The notes under the pieces: generated by a model | Seen by the model: the letters and a program-made list of their open reading frames with translations, nothing else | What the model was told of the DNA's origin: nothing | Databases searched by the model: none | Part shown: positions 53,245 through 60,947 of the stretch, one piece after another | How positions within the stretch are numbered: the first letter of the stretch is position 1 | Layout: each line of letters opens with the position of its first letter | DNA from: Gymnodinialimonas sp. 202GB13-11 | Lineage (GTDB): Bacteria > Pseudomonadota > Alphaproteobacteria > Rhodobacterales > Rhodobacteraceae | Length of the DNA: 64,000 nucleotides | Direction of reading: 5' to 3' | Assembly: GCF_040932485.1 (NCBI RefSeq) | Contig: NZ_JBFRBH010000001.1 | Span: 1,674,001 to 1,738,000, forward strand | Position numbers and translations under genes: made by a program

Positions 53245-53594
53245 TCTGGCTTCGCGTTATGACGCCGCTTCACACATGGCATCAGAAACAAATGCTTCGC
53301 TGTCTGGAACGCGGAGACAGAACCTTTATGCGGTTTGGCCTCAAGCTAGTTGGCTTATTTTTTGCATGTGCGGGCGTTCTGTTTGCATTGGATATAGCTT
53401 TGATTGCAAACAACGTACCAATCAGAGGAATGGCTTCTTCGCTTAGCGGCTTGGTGCTCGTACTGCTATTTTTCCTACTTTTCTCATGGACAGTCAGGTT
53501 TTGGGATCAATTCAGTGATGGCATTATGGGTAATGTCCAACGCGCGGAAAAGCTTCGGGAATTGAGCGAGCGTTTTGGGGAAGAGAAACACTAA
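53241..53594 (+). CDS. Small hypothetical membrane protein inside the valine operon
   Basis: A 117-residue protein coupled to the dehydrogenase (ATGA) and to the next gene (TAATG). Two hydrophobic helices (LKLVGLFFACAGVLFALDIALI and LVLVLLFFLLFSW) are followed by a charged C-terminal helix. Codons are more A/T-rich than in the flanking enzyme genes, suggesting later insertion. No family recognised and no role in valine breakdown is evident. Confidence 0.65.
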   Translation: MIWLRVMTPLHTWHQKQMLRCLERGDRTFMRFGLKLVGLFFACAGVLFALDIALIANNVPIRGMASSLSGLVLVLLFFLLFSWTVRFWDQFSDGIMGNVQRAEKLRELSERFGEEKH

Positions 53595-54634
53595 TGAGCG
53601 ACGACATTCATATCCGCATCGAGGGGTGTGCCGGACGGATCACGCTGAACCGGCCCAAGGCGCTGAATGCGGTGACCTATGCGATGTGCCTTGAAATCGA
53701 AAAGGCGCTGGATGCCTGGGCCGAGGATGATCGGGTCAAGCTTCTGTTGATTGACGCGATGGGCGAGCGCGCCTTCTCAGCCGGCGGCGACATTCAGGAG
53801 ATGTATGACACGGGTATGGCGGGGGATTTCGACTATGGGCGCAAGTTCTGGGCGGATGAATACCGGATGAACGCCAAGATGTTCCACTTTCCCAAGCCGG
53901 TTGTGACGTTCTTGCAAGGGTTCACGATGGGTGGCGGGGTTGGCGTGGGGTGCCATGGCTCGCACCGGATCGTATCCGAGTCGAGCCAGATCGCCATGCC
54001 CGAATGCGGCATCGGGCTGGTGCCGGATGTGGGCGGCACGTTGCTGCTGGCCCGCGCGCCGGGACGGTTGGGCGAATATCTAGGCGTGACGGCTGCGCGG
54101 ATGGGTCCGGGCGACGCGATCCATGCGGAGTTTGCGGATTACTACGTGCCCGAGGCCGGTTGGGACGCTTTGAAGGTCGAGTTGATTGAAACAGGTGATT
54201 GGGAGGCCGTGGACCGCGTTGCGCAGGAGGCTCCGGAGAGCCCGTTGAAGACCGCGCAACCGGTACTTGACCGGCTATTCTCCGGTGAGACGCTGCGCGA
54301 TGTAGTCTCAGATCTGGCCAATAGCGATGCCGAGGAAGCGCGGGAGGCCATGAAGCTCATGGCGCGGAACTCTCCGCTGGCGATGGCCTGTGCGATTGAG
54401 CTGGTGCACCGGGCGCGCGGGGCGGATGACATCGCGATTTCGCTACGCAATGAATACCGGTTCACCGCGCGGTCGATGGAGCACGGCGATTTTCTGGAAG
54501 GCATTCGCGCGGCGATTATCGACAAGGACCGCACGCCGAAATGGCGGCATGAGGGGCCGCTTGCCGTCGCAGCGGTGGACGTCGCGAATATGCTGCGCCC
54601 GTTAGGCGTGGATGAGTGGAGGATTGGCGCATGA
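53594..54634 (+). CDS. Enoyl-CoA hydratase/isomerase family, probable 3-hydroxyisobutyryl-CoA hydrolase
   Basis: A 346-residue crotonase-fold enzyme. The length (hydratases are about 260), the motif GERAFSAGGDIQEMYDTG and the oxyanion segment FTMGGGVGVGCHGSHRIVSE match 3-hydroxyisobutyryl-CoA hydrolase, which releases free 3-hydroxyisobutyrate for MmsB. ECGIGLVPDVGGTLLLAR follows. It is coupled on both sides by 1-4 base overlaps. A separate methacrylyl-CoA hydratase is not seen in this operon. Confidence 0.9.
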   Translation: MSDDIHIRIEGCAGRITLNRPKALNAVTYAMCLEIEKALDAWAEDDRVKLLLIDAMGERAFSAGGDIQEMYDTGMAGDFDYGRKFWADEYRMNAKMFHFPKPVVTFLQGFTMGGGVGVGCHGSHRIVSESSQIAMPECGIGLVPDVGGTLLLARAPGRLGEYLGVTAARMGPGDAIHAEFADYYVPEAGWDALKVELIETGDWEAVDRVAQEAPESPLKTAQPVLDRLFSGETLRDVVSDLANSDAEEAREAMKLMARNSPLAMACAIELVHRARGADDIAISLRNEYRFTARSMEHGDFLEGIRAAIIDKDRTPKWRHEGPLAVAAVDVANMLRPLGVDEWRIGA

Positions 54635-55491
54635 AGATCGGGTTCATCGGACTGGGAAATATGGGTGCGCCAATGGCCGCCAACCTTGCGGAGGCGGGCC
54701 ATGAGGTCGTGGGCTTTGACACGGCAGAGGGTGTGGGCACGTCGGCCTCGGCGGCGGAAGCGGCATCGGGCGCAGATGTGGTCATCACGATGCTGCCCAA
54801 TGGCGCGATCCTGCGGGCGGTGGCTTCTGAGGTGATCCCGGCGATGCGTCCGGGCGCAGTTTTTGTGGATTGCTCGACGGTTGAGGTCGATGCGGCGCGT
54901 GAGGTTGCTGCGCAGGCGGACGCGGCGGGGCTGGGATGGCTGGATGCGCCTGTCTCGGGCGGTGTTGGCGGCGCGGCTGCAGGGACTTTGACGTTCATGG
55001 TGGGCGGTGGTGAAGCGGCGTTTGAGACCGTGACGCCCTTGTTCGACATCATGGGGCAGAAGGCCGTTCTGTGCGGGCCTGCGGGCAATGGACAGGCGGC
55101 GAAGATCTGCAACAACATGATCCTGGGCGTTACGATGATTGCAACGTGTGAGGCCTTTGCGATGGCCGACAAGTTGGGATTGTCGCGGCAGAGCATGTTC
55201 GATGTCGTCTCCACATCGAGCGGATATTCATGGACGATGAATGCCTATTGCCCGGCGCCGGGGGTTGGCCCGGTCAGCCCAGCCGACAACGACTATCAAC
55301 CGGGCTTTGCGGCGGAACTGATGCTGAAAGATCTGGACCTCAGCCAAGCCGCGGCGGCAGCTGCGGATGCGGATACACCGATGGGTCAGGCGGCGCTGAA
55401 GCTCTACCGGCAGTTCGTGGAGGACGAAGACGGGATGGGGCGGGATTTCTCGGCCATGTTGCCCCGGTTCGAGAGGCGCCAGCGAGAATGA
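54631..55491 (+). CDS. mmsB: 3-hydroxyisobutyrate dehydrogenase
   Basis: A 286-residue NAD-dependent dehydrogenase that oxidises 3-hydroxyisobutyrate to methylmalonate semialdehyde, the substrate of MmsA. The Rossmann motif GFIGLGNMGAPMAANL opens the protein, DAPVSGGVGGAAAGTL is the substrate loop and Lys158 in GNGQAAKICNN is the catalytic lysine. The ATG at 54631 overlaps the hydrolase stop (ATGA). Last gene of the operon. Confidence 0.92.
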   Translation: MKIGFIGLGNMGAPMAANLAEAGHEVVGFDTAEGVGTSASAAEAASGADVVITMLPNGAILRAVASEVIPAMRPGAVFVDCSTVEVDAAREVAAQADAAGLGWLDAPVSGGVGGAAAGTLTFMVGGGEAAFETVTPLFDIMGQKAVLCGPAGNGQAAKICNNMILGVTMIATCEAFAMADKLGLSRQSMFDVVSTSSGYSWTMNAYCPAPGVGPVSPADNDYQPGFAAELMLKDLDLSQAAAAAADADTPMGQAALKLYRQFVEDEDGMGRDFSAMLPRFERRQRE

Positions 55492-55579
55492 TTGGGGTTT
55501 TGTGCAAGCTTGCACAACATACCTATCAATCTGAAACCAAAGAAGAAACCGACCTCTGTTAACTTTTGATTAACCACGA

Positions 55580-55924
55580 TCATCCGTGCAAGGTGCGGCT
55601 ATCCTCCGGAGCTTCATCGCGGTCGAACATCCCATAATCGCGGATCACGCCCGCGATCCGAAGGCGGTAATCATCGAAGATTCCACGCCTGCCCTTCGCC
55701 TGAGCGCCGCGATGGGCCGCGAGCGTGCGCCAGCGGGCGACGGCCTCTTCATCCTCGAAAAATGAAAGCGATAGGATTTTGGTCGGGTCCATCAGGCTTT
55801 GGAACCGCTCGACGGAGATGAAGCCTTCGACCTCATCAACCATCGGGCGCATCTCGGACGCCAGGTCAAAATACTCGGCCTTACGTTCTTCCTTGGGATG
55901 AAATTCGAAGATGACGGCGATCAT
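55580..55924 (-). CDS. Antibiotic-biosynthesis-monooxygenase-like (ABM) dimeric barrel protein
   Basis: A 114-residue dimeric alpha/beta-barrel-type protein. MIAVIFEFHPKEERKAEYFDLASEMRP and the central GFISVERFQSL strand are typical of the ABM/YdhR fold. The sequence FFEDEEAVARWR follows. Members range from haem-degrading to quinone-forming oxygenases, and many have no known function. It overlaps the NIPSNAP-like gene upstream by 4 bases. Confidence 0.8.
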   Translation of the reverse strand: MIAVIFEFHPKEERKAEYFDLASEMRPMVDEVEGFISVERFQSLMDPTKILSLSFFEDEEAVARWRTLAAHRGAQAKGRRGIFDDYRLRIAGVIRDYGMFDRDEAPEDSRTLHG

Positions 55925-56244
55925 GAGGGCGCTCCGTGGGGGTCTGATACACGCTTTAACCACGTTCTGTCCTCACGCAGAAGAAAGCGTTCGGCTTGCG
56001 CAAACTCATAGTTCTCACGCCCCAATGGGTCCGCCGCCAGCCGTTCGCGGTAGGCTTCGTAGGCTGCGAGGTTTTCAATGTTGTAAATGCCGTAGGCCAA
56101 GGTGGAGGAACCTTCGTGGGGCGCGTAGTAGCCCACGAGATCAGCGCCACAGCGCGGGATCGCCTGCCCCCAGTTTTGCGCATATCGGGCGAACGCAGCC
56201 TTTTTCGTCGGGTCGATCTGGTAGCGGATGATGCATGTCAGCAT
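55921..56244 (-). CDS. NIPSNAP-family dimeric barrel protein
   Basis: A 107-residue NIPSNAP-type protein. MLTCIIRYQIDPTKKAAFARYAQNWGQAIPRCGADLVGYYAPHEG is characteristic, with IYNIENLAAYEAYRERLAADP after it. It is translationally coupled to the following ABM-fold protein and diverges, 71 bases away, from an ArsR-type regulator, so the pair is probably controlled by it. Substrate unknown. Confidence 0.82.
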   Translation of the reverse strand: MLTCIIRYQIDPTKKAAFARYAQNWGQAIPRCGADLVGYYAPHEGSSTLAYGIYNIENLAAYEAYRERLAADPLGRENYEFAQAERFLLREDRTWLKRVSDPHGAPS

Positions 56245-56315
56245 GGTGTCTCCTGTCTTTTGCTGCCCCTTGCTACCCGATGGACGCACGCCGATGCTTC
56301 GATTACGGTCGAACT

Positions 56316-56984
56316 ATGAAAGATGGACCAGACATTGCCCGCATCGCCGCGCTGATCGGAGACCCTGCCCGCGCCAACATGCTGACCGCGTTGATGAGTG
56401 GCAAAGCCCTGACCGCGACAGAGCTGGCACGTGAGGCCGGTGTGACGGCGCAGACGGCCTCAAGCCATTTGGGCAAATTGCACGGCGGTGGGCTGATCGA
56501 GGAACGGCGACAGGGGCGGCACAAATACGTGTCGCTGGCCAATGACGATGTGGGCCGGGTGTTGGAAGCGTTGATGGGCGTGGCCGCAGGTGCGGGACAT
56601 CTGCGCAGCCGAACGGGGCCGCGCGATGATGCGCTGCGGCAGGCGCGGGTTTGCTACAACCATTTGGCAGGCCATCGCGGCACGCAGATGTATGATGGAT
56701 TGATCGCCGGCGGACATCTGGTGAATGGGGTGCTGACGGACAAGGGCGCGGCATTGGTCACTGGTCTTGGGGTCGATCTGGAGGCCCTTAGCGCACAGCG
56801 CGCACCGCTGTGTCGGGACTGCCTCGATTGGAGTGAGCGGCGCGCCCATCTTGCGGGATCGCTTGGACGGGCATTGTTGGCGCGTTTCATTGAAATGGAT
56901 TGGGCGCGCCGCAACGCACACAGCCGCGCCGTTCACTTCACACCGAAGGGTGTGGCGGGGTTTGAGGCCGCGTTCTGCGGCTGA
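56316..56984 (+). CDS. ArsR-family helix-turn-helix regulator
   Basis: A 222-residue regulator. Residues about 8-85 form an ArsR winged helix (IAALIGDPARANMLTALMSGKALTATELAREAGVTAQTASSHLGKL). The C-terminal 130 residues, with CYNHLAGHRG and CRDCLDW segments, match the longer members found next to NIPSNAP genes. It is divergent from the NIPSNAP/ABM pair. The Cys residues could be redox- or metal-responsive; effector not known. Confidence 0.85.
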   Translation: MKDGPDIARIAALIGDPARANMLTALMSGKALTATELAREAGVTAQTASSHLGKLHGGGLIEERRQGRHKYVSLANDDVGRVLEALMGVAAGAGHLRSRTGPRDDALRQARVCYNHLAGHRGTQMYDGLIAGGHLVNGVLTDKGAALVTGLGVDLEALSAQRAPLCRDCLDWSERRAHLAGSLGRALLARFIEMDWARRNAHSRAVHFTPKGVAGFEAAFCG

Positions 56985-57104
56985 TTCCCAGCCCGTAATG
57001 TGGTCGCGCAAGAAAATTATAGCATGGGGTGCTGAATTGTGGCATATATGTCCACGACACTCCAAGATATGTCCGCGTTTCCGGTTCCGGACCCAGCATA
57101 TTGA

Positions 57105-57184
57105 AGGTGCACCTCGTACATGCTGCCGGAGCCTTCGGGCACCCCGTGTCAGAGACCGCCCTGTGGCTCGCGCAGGGCGGTTTT
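57105..57184 (+). ncRNA. Candidate small RNA ending in a terminator
   Basis: The 230-base gap after the ArsR gene holds, from about 57105, a GGTGC...GCACC stem enclosing a small CCGGA/TTCGG hairpin, then the terminator at 57156-57184. The terminator is 170 bases beyond the ArsR stop, so it may end an independent short transcript. No promoter could be assigned; a long 3' untranslated region of the regulator is the alternative. Confidence 0.3.
57156..57184 (+). terminator. Rho-independent terminator
   Basis: CCGCCCTG and CAGGGCGG form a perfect 8-bp stem with a 9-base loop, followed directly by TTTT. It points along the plus strand and would also shield the convergent SRPBCC gene. Confidence 0.8.
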
Positions 57185-57215
57185 CTGTGAGGGGCTGAGT
57201 ATCGAGGCGGCGCAG

Positions 57216-57743
57216 TTATTCCGCAGCGGTGGATTGCCTGAGCATGGCCAGGAATTGATCCAACCTGCTGTATGACGCCTCCATGCCAGAGGGCATATCC
57301 TGCATCAGCACAAGTTCACGCGTCGCGGCATCTGGGTAGACGATGCGGGTCGTGACCCGTGTGCCGCCATCCAGCACGTCTTCGAATTTGACGGCGTTTC
57401 GGGTCTGATCGCCCATCTCCCCCCCGCCATCGCCGAGGTGGAAACTTTGCGTGTCGACCATAACGCGCAGCGGCTTTACCTGTTGATAGACGCCTTTAAT
57501 CCCCAGCACATCGCCGGTTTCGGGGTTGCGCCAGGACCATTCATAAGACCCGCCCCGCCGTGCATCGACATGACAATGCCGCATCTGCCAGCCATTCGGG
57601 CCAAGCAACCAGTGTTTGAGATGAGTCGCATCGGTGAAGGCCTGCCACACATGCACACGCGGTGCTGCGAAATCCCGGGTCACGATGAGCGTGTCCACCC
57701 CTTCGCGTTTCACATTCAATGGCTTTTGCACATTATACCTCAT
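57216..57743 (-). CDS. SRPBCC/AHSA1-domain protein
   Basis: A 175-residue protein of the START-like fold. TRDFAAPRVHVWQAFTDATHLKHWLLGPNGWQMRHCHVD is the AHSA1-type N-terminal strand-helix signature and the C-terminal helix GMEASYSRLDQFLAML closes the cavity. Such proteins bind hydrophobic ligands or stimulate Hsp90-type chaperones. Neighbours give no clue. The start is the first ATG; MRYNVQKPLN is short and acceptable. Confidence 0.85.
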   Translation of the reverse strand: MRYNVQKPLNVKREGVDTLIVTRDFAAPRVHVWQAFTDATHLKHWLLGPNGWQMRHCHVDARRGGSYEWSWRNPETGDVLGIKGVYQQVKPLRVMVDTQSFHLGDGGGEMGDQTRNAVKFEDVLDGGTRVTTRIVYPDAATRELVLMQDMPSGMEASYSRLDQFLAMLRQSTAAE

Positions 57744-57949
57744 CGACCAATGCAGGTGGGCGTTTCTGCCCTATCGCGCGACTTTAGACCTCGCATCGCT
57801 AGCATTTGGTTAATGGCTCGACAGGTGGAAAATCAGCGAAATGTAAAAAAGATTTACTTTACCTCTTGCCAGCGCGATGCGGCCTCCCATATGAGTTAAT
57901 GTGATTAACATTTACATTCACGGCAACACAAAACCCAAGGAGACAGAGC

Positions 57950-58360
57950 ATGACCACGACAACCGCCCCCGCCCTTCCCGCCGAGGCCCAGGGCTGGTTC
58001 CGCAAGGCGGAAAATTGGCTTGATGACCGCGGCAAAGGCGCATGGATCGCCGCCATGGTCTTGGGCTTCATCTTTTTCTGGCCGATCGGTCTTGCCCTTC
58101 TGGCCTACATGATCTGGAGCAAACGCATGTTCAACGGAAGCTGTTCGTCCCGCCGGTCCCAAGGGGGCCACAAGTTCCGCACCTCTGGCAACAGCGCCTT
58201 TGACGCTTACAAGGCCGACACGTTGCGCCGCCTGGAAGATGAGCAGGAGGCATTCGAGAGCTTCCTGAACCGTCTGCGCGAGGCCAAGGACAAGCAGGAA
58301 TTCGACCAGTTCATGGAAGACCGCAAGAAAAATGCGGACGGTGAAGACGCCGCTGCATGA
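57950..58360 (+). CDS. DUF2852-family membrane protein (paralogue 1)
   Basis: A 136-residue protein. Residues about 30-60 form one transmembrane helix (WIAAMVLGFIFFWPIGLALLAYMIW). The C-terminal region NSAFDAYKADTLRRLEDEQEAFESFLNRLREAKDKQEFDQFM is the DUF2852 hallmark and is closely matched by the next gene. AAGGAGACAGAGC precedes the ATG. The family is restricted to alphaproteobacteria; function unknown. Confidence 0.87.
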   Translation: MTTTTAPALPAEAQGWFRKAENWLDDRGKGAWIAAMVLGFIFFWPIGLALLAYMIWSKRMFNGSCSSRRSQGGHKFRTSGNSAFDAYKADTLRRLEDEQEAFESFLNRLREAKDKQEFDQFMEDRKKNADGEDAAA

Positions 58361-58444
58361 TAGACTGGCTGGGCCTGCACGCGATGTGGGCCCGGCCTTT
58401 TCGCAACCCCAAGCGCCCCTGCCGCGCGACCAAGGACAGTTGAT

Positions 58445-58876
58445 ATGACACAAGGAAGCTCGCCCAACCACGCCCGCATCCCGACCTCGGTTCAGGTCTT
58501 TTCGATCATCCTGTATGCGGGTTTCGCGATTTCCGTGTCGATCACGGCCATGGCAATGTTTGGCCTTGTGGGCCTGGCGCTGGCTGCCCTCTTCGCCTGG
58601 CAATGGGGCCGCATCCCGGCGGTGAGCGGACGCTTCGCGTTGGAAACCGGCGTGGCCGCCCTGCGCCCCGATGTGCCGTCTGAGGCGCCGTCTTCGGGCA
58701 ATAGCAGTTTTGACGCCTACCGCGCGACGCTTTTGGACCGGCTGGAGAAGGAGCAATCCCAGTTCGATGGCTTCCTCGACCGTCTGCGCGACGCCAAGGA
58801 CAAGCACGAGTTTGACCAATTCATGGATGACCGCGCCCGCGACCAGCGCCGCACAATCACCACCGCTGAGGCCTGA
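58445..58876 (+). CDS. DUF2852-family membrane protein (paralogue 2)
   Basis: A 143-residue paralogue of the preceding protein, 84 bases away in the same direction. One or two transmembrane helices (VFSIILYAGFAISVSITAMAMFGLVGLALAALFAW) are followed by NSSFDAYRATLLDRLEKEQSQFDGFLDRLRDAKDKHEFDQFM, nearly the same conserved C-terminal block. The pair may form hetero-oligomers. AAGGAAGC is inside the first codons; a GGACAGTTGAT tract lies before the ATG. Confidence 0.87.
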   Translation: MTQGSSPNHARIPTSVQVFSIILYAGFAISVSITAMAMFGLVGLALAALFAWQWGRIPAVSGRFALETGVAALRPDVPSEAPSSGNSSFDAYRATLLDRLEKEQSQFDGFLDRLRDAKDKHEFDQFMDDRARDQRRTITTAEA

Positions 58877-58963
58877 AGCCCCCCGCAGGCCCCAGCCCCT
58901 TCCCCCGTGCCTGTCCATCCCTTCGGGCACGGGGCCCTCTTTTCAATTGCTTCGAAAGCCCCC

Positions 58964-59407
58964 ATGTCCACGACCATGACTAATCTGCCCGATCCCTCGT
59001 ACGATGCCGCCTACTACGATGGCGTTCTGCCCAAGCGTTTCTTTGCATGGGTCATCGACGCAGCCCTGATTTTCGCCGCGATGATCCTGCTGAGCATTTT
59101 CACCGCCGGGATCGCGTTCGTGCTGTGGATCCCCGTTCATGCGGTGCTGTCGTTCTTCTATCGCTGGACCACGATCAAGAACCGCTCGGCCACCTTCGGG
59201 ATGCGCGTGATGAACATCGAGCTGCGCAATCGCGACGGCCAGCAGCTAAGCGATAAGGAGGCCGCGCTGCACACTTTGGTCTTCCTCGCCGGGGCCATGA
59301 TCCTGATCGTGCAACTCATCTCCATCGCCATGATGATCGGGCGACCTTTGAACCGTGGACTGGCCGATGAGATCACCGGCGCAGTGATGCTGAACCGCCC
59401 GGCCTGA
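58964..59407 (+). CDS. RDD-family membrane protein
   Basis: A 147-residue protein with the RDD signature: LPKRFFAWVIDAALIFAAMILLSIF contains the Arg and Asp pair in the first helix. Three more hydrophobic stretches follow, with FGMRVMNIELRNRDGQQLS between helices. RDD proteins are often ion or osmoprotection channels of unclear substrate. An ATG at 58976 is an alternative start; neither has a strong ribosome site. Confidence 0.85.
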   Translation: MSTTMTNLPDPSYDAAYYDGVLPKRFFAWVIDAALIFAAMILLSIFTAGIAFVLWIPVHAVLSFFYRWTTIKNRSATFGMRVMNIELRNRDGQQLSDKEAALHTLVFLAGAMILIVQLISIAMMIGRPLNRGLADEITGAVMLNRPA

Positions 59408-59496
59408 GCGCCCCCTGCGGTAACGACGTTTGAGAATTCAGTTGCGGGCAAGGGGCTTATCCGGCACCCTGCCCGCAAAACCTTGGATGCTTATCC

Positions 59497-60318
59497 ATGC
59501 GCCACACGCTGCCCATTGCGCCGCAATTCTATGTGACGGCCCCACAAGCCTGCCCCTATCTCGACGGACGGCGGGAGCGGAAGCTGTTTACCGCGCTGCA
59601 GGGGGATCAGGCCGAGAAGCTCAATAACTCCCTATCAAAGCAAGGCTTTCGCCGCTCTCAGAACGTCCTCTACCGTCCGTCCTGCACCGATTGTGCGGCC
59701 TGCCTGTCGGCGCGTATCCGCGTGGCCGACTTCGCGCCCAAACGCGGCCATAAACGCATCGCTAAACGCAATGCCCATCTGCAGCGCAACCCGCGTTCGG
59801 CCTGGGCCACGGAAGAGCAATATGCCCTCTTCCGCTCCTACCTTGATGCGCGCCACGCTGATGGCGGCATGGCGGATATGGACGTCTTCGAATTCGCCGC
59901 GATGATCGAGGAAACGCCGGTGAAGACCCGCGTGATCGAATACCGCGATCCCAATGCGGAAGAGGATCTTGCCGCCGTCTGCCTTACCGACATCCTCGAT
60001 GATGGGCTCAGCCTGGTCTATTCCTTCTTCGCGCCAGAGCTGCACAAGAACTCGCTCGGCACTTACATAATCCTCGATCACATCGACCTCGCGCGTGAGG
60101 CTGGCCTCCCCTATGTCTACCTCGGCTATTGGGTGCCTGGCAGCGACAAGATGGGTTACAAGGCCAGCTTCCCGGCGCTTGAGGTCTATGTGGGCGGCCA
60201 ATGGAAAGCCATCGGCAAGCCGGAAGACTACTCGACGCAGACCCATCCCCTTTCGACCGACCCGATTGCGCAACAAGTGGCACAGATCACGCTGCCGGAC
60301 CTGCGCGGCGACGACTAG
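59497..60318 (+). CDS. bpt: Aspartate/glutamate leucyltransferase (Bpt/Ate)
   Basis: A 273-residue aminoacyl-tRNA-protein transferase of the N-degron pathway, adding Leu to N-terminal Asp/Glu. Landmarks are the early Cys motif [13 protein letters not shown], with CPYL nearer the N terminus, and the conserved C-terminal [22 protein letters not shown]. It is full length. The following glyoxalase-fold gene begins at the base directly after its stop. Confidence 0.92.
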   Translation: MRHTLPIAPQFYVTAPQACPYLDGRRERKLFTALQGDQAEKLNNSLSKQGFRRSQNVLYRPSCTDCAACLSARIRVADFAPKRGHKRIAKRNAHLQRNPRSAWATEEQYALFRSYLDARHADGGMADMDVFEFAAMIEETPVKTRVIEYRDPNAEEDLAAVCLTDILDDGLSLVYSFFAPELHKNSLGTYIILDHIDLAREAGLPYVYLGYWVPGSDKMGYKASFPALEVYVGGQWKAIGKPEDYSTQTHPLSTDPIAQQVAQITLPDLRGDD

Positions 60319-60723
60319 ATGCACCTGTCCCTGGTGACGCTTATTGTGCCGTCCTACGACGAGGGCATTCGCTTTTTCGTGGATGGCCTCGGTTGGACGC
60401 TGACCGCCGACGAAGATCAGGGTCGCAAACGCTGGGTAACGGTCGCACCCGGCGCCCCCTCCTCGGATCTGGGCCTGTCACAGACGCAGATCCTGCTCGC
60501 AGTCGCCACATCCCCAACACAGGAAAGCGCTCTTGGACGCCAAACCGGCGACCGCGTGGGGTTCTTCCTTCAAACGGATTGTTTCGACCGCGATGCGGAC
60601 CGGATCACCACGGCGGGCGGAACCTTCATCGAAACGCCGCGCCATGAACCCTACGGCAAGGTCGCCCAATGGCGCGATCCGTGGGGCAATCTGTGGGACT
60701 TGATCGAACCGGCTCGCGCCTGA
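60319..60723 (+). CDS. Glyoxalase/bleomycin-resistance (VOC) fold protein
   Basis: A 134-residue single VOC domain (two beta-alpha-beta-beta-beta halves). LSLVTLIVPSYDEGIRFFVDGLGWTL starts the first half and ETPRHEPYGKVAQWRDPWGNLWDLIEP is the C-terminal metal-site region with conserved Glu. It starts immediately after the bpt stop, implying co-translation. Substrate unknown. Confidence 0.85.
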   Translation: MHLSLVTLIVPSYDEGIRFFVDGLGWTLTADEDQGRKRWVTVAPGAPSSDLGLSQTQILLAVATSPTQESALGRQTGDRVGFFLQTDCFDRDADRITTAGGTFIETPRHEPYGKVAQWRDPWGNLWDLIEPARA

Positions 60724-60734
60724 TCCGAGTTTCC

Positions 60735-60897
60735 TTGTTTCAAAATACCTCGGGGGCCAGCGTCTTTCCCAGTCCTAAAGGCACGCAAGAGGACAGCGCC
60801 CCCTCTTGGCCCATGGCGTGCGCAGCACGCAATGAGCCAACGCCGCCGACAAGGGCGGGCATCGCCCGCGCGCGGAGGCGGCCCCCACCGGCGCATG
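60735..60897. repeat. Rhodobacteraceae-type intergenic repeat (copy 3, degenerate)
   Basis: The gap between the VOC gene and the TRAP operon starts TTTCAAAATACCTCGGGGGCC, then holds GCGTGCGCAGCACGC and AAGGGCGGGCATCGCCCGCGCGC, both strong inverted repeats. The opening matches in style the elements at 27820 and 41514. No coding sign. Confidence 0.35.
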
Positions 60898-60924
60898 AAA
60901 AAAGGGGCCGTAAGGCCCCTTTTT
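60898..60924. terminator. Bidirectional rho-independent terminator
   Basis: AAAAAA GGGGCC GTAA GGCCCC TTTTT is a perfect 6-bp GC stem with a tetraloop and A/T runs on both flanks. It lies 24 bases beyond the stop of the TRAP large permease (minus strand) and can also end transcripts from the bpt/VOC side. Confidence 0.88.
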
Positions 60925-60947
60925 GAGATGCGCAATACCGGTTCAGA

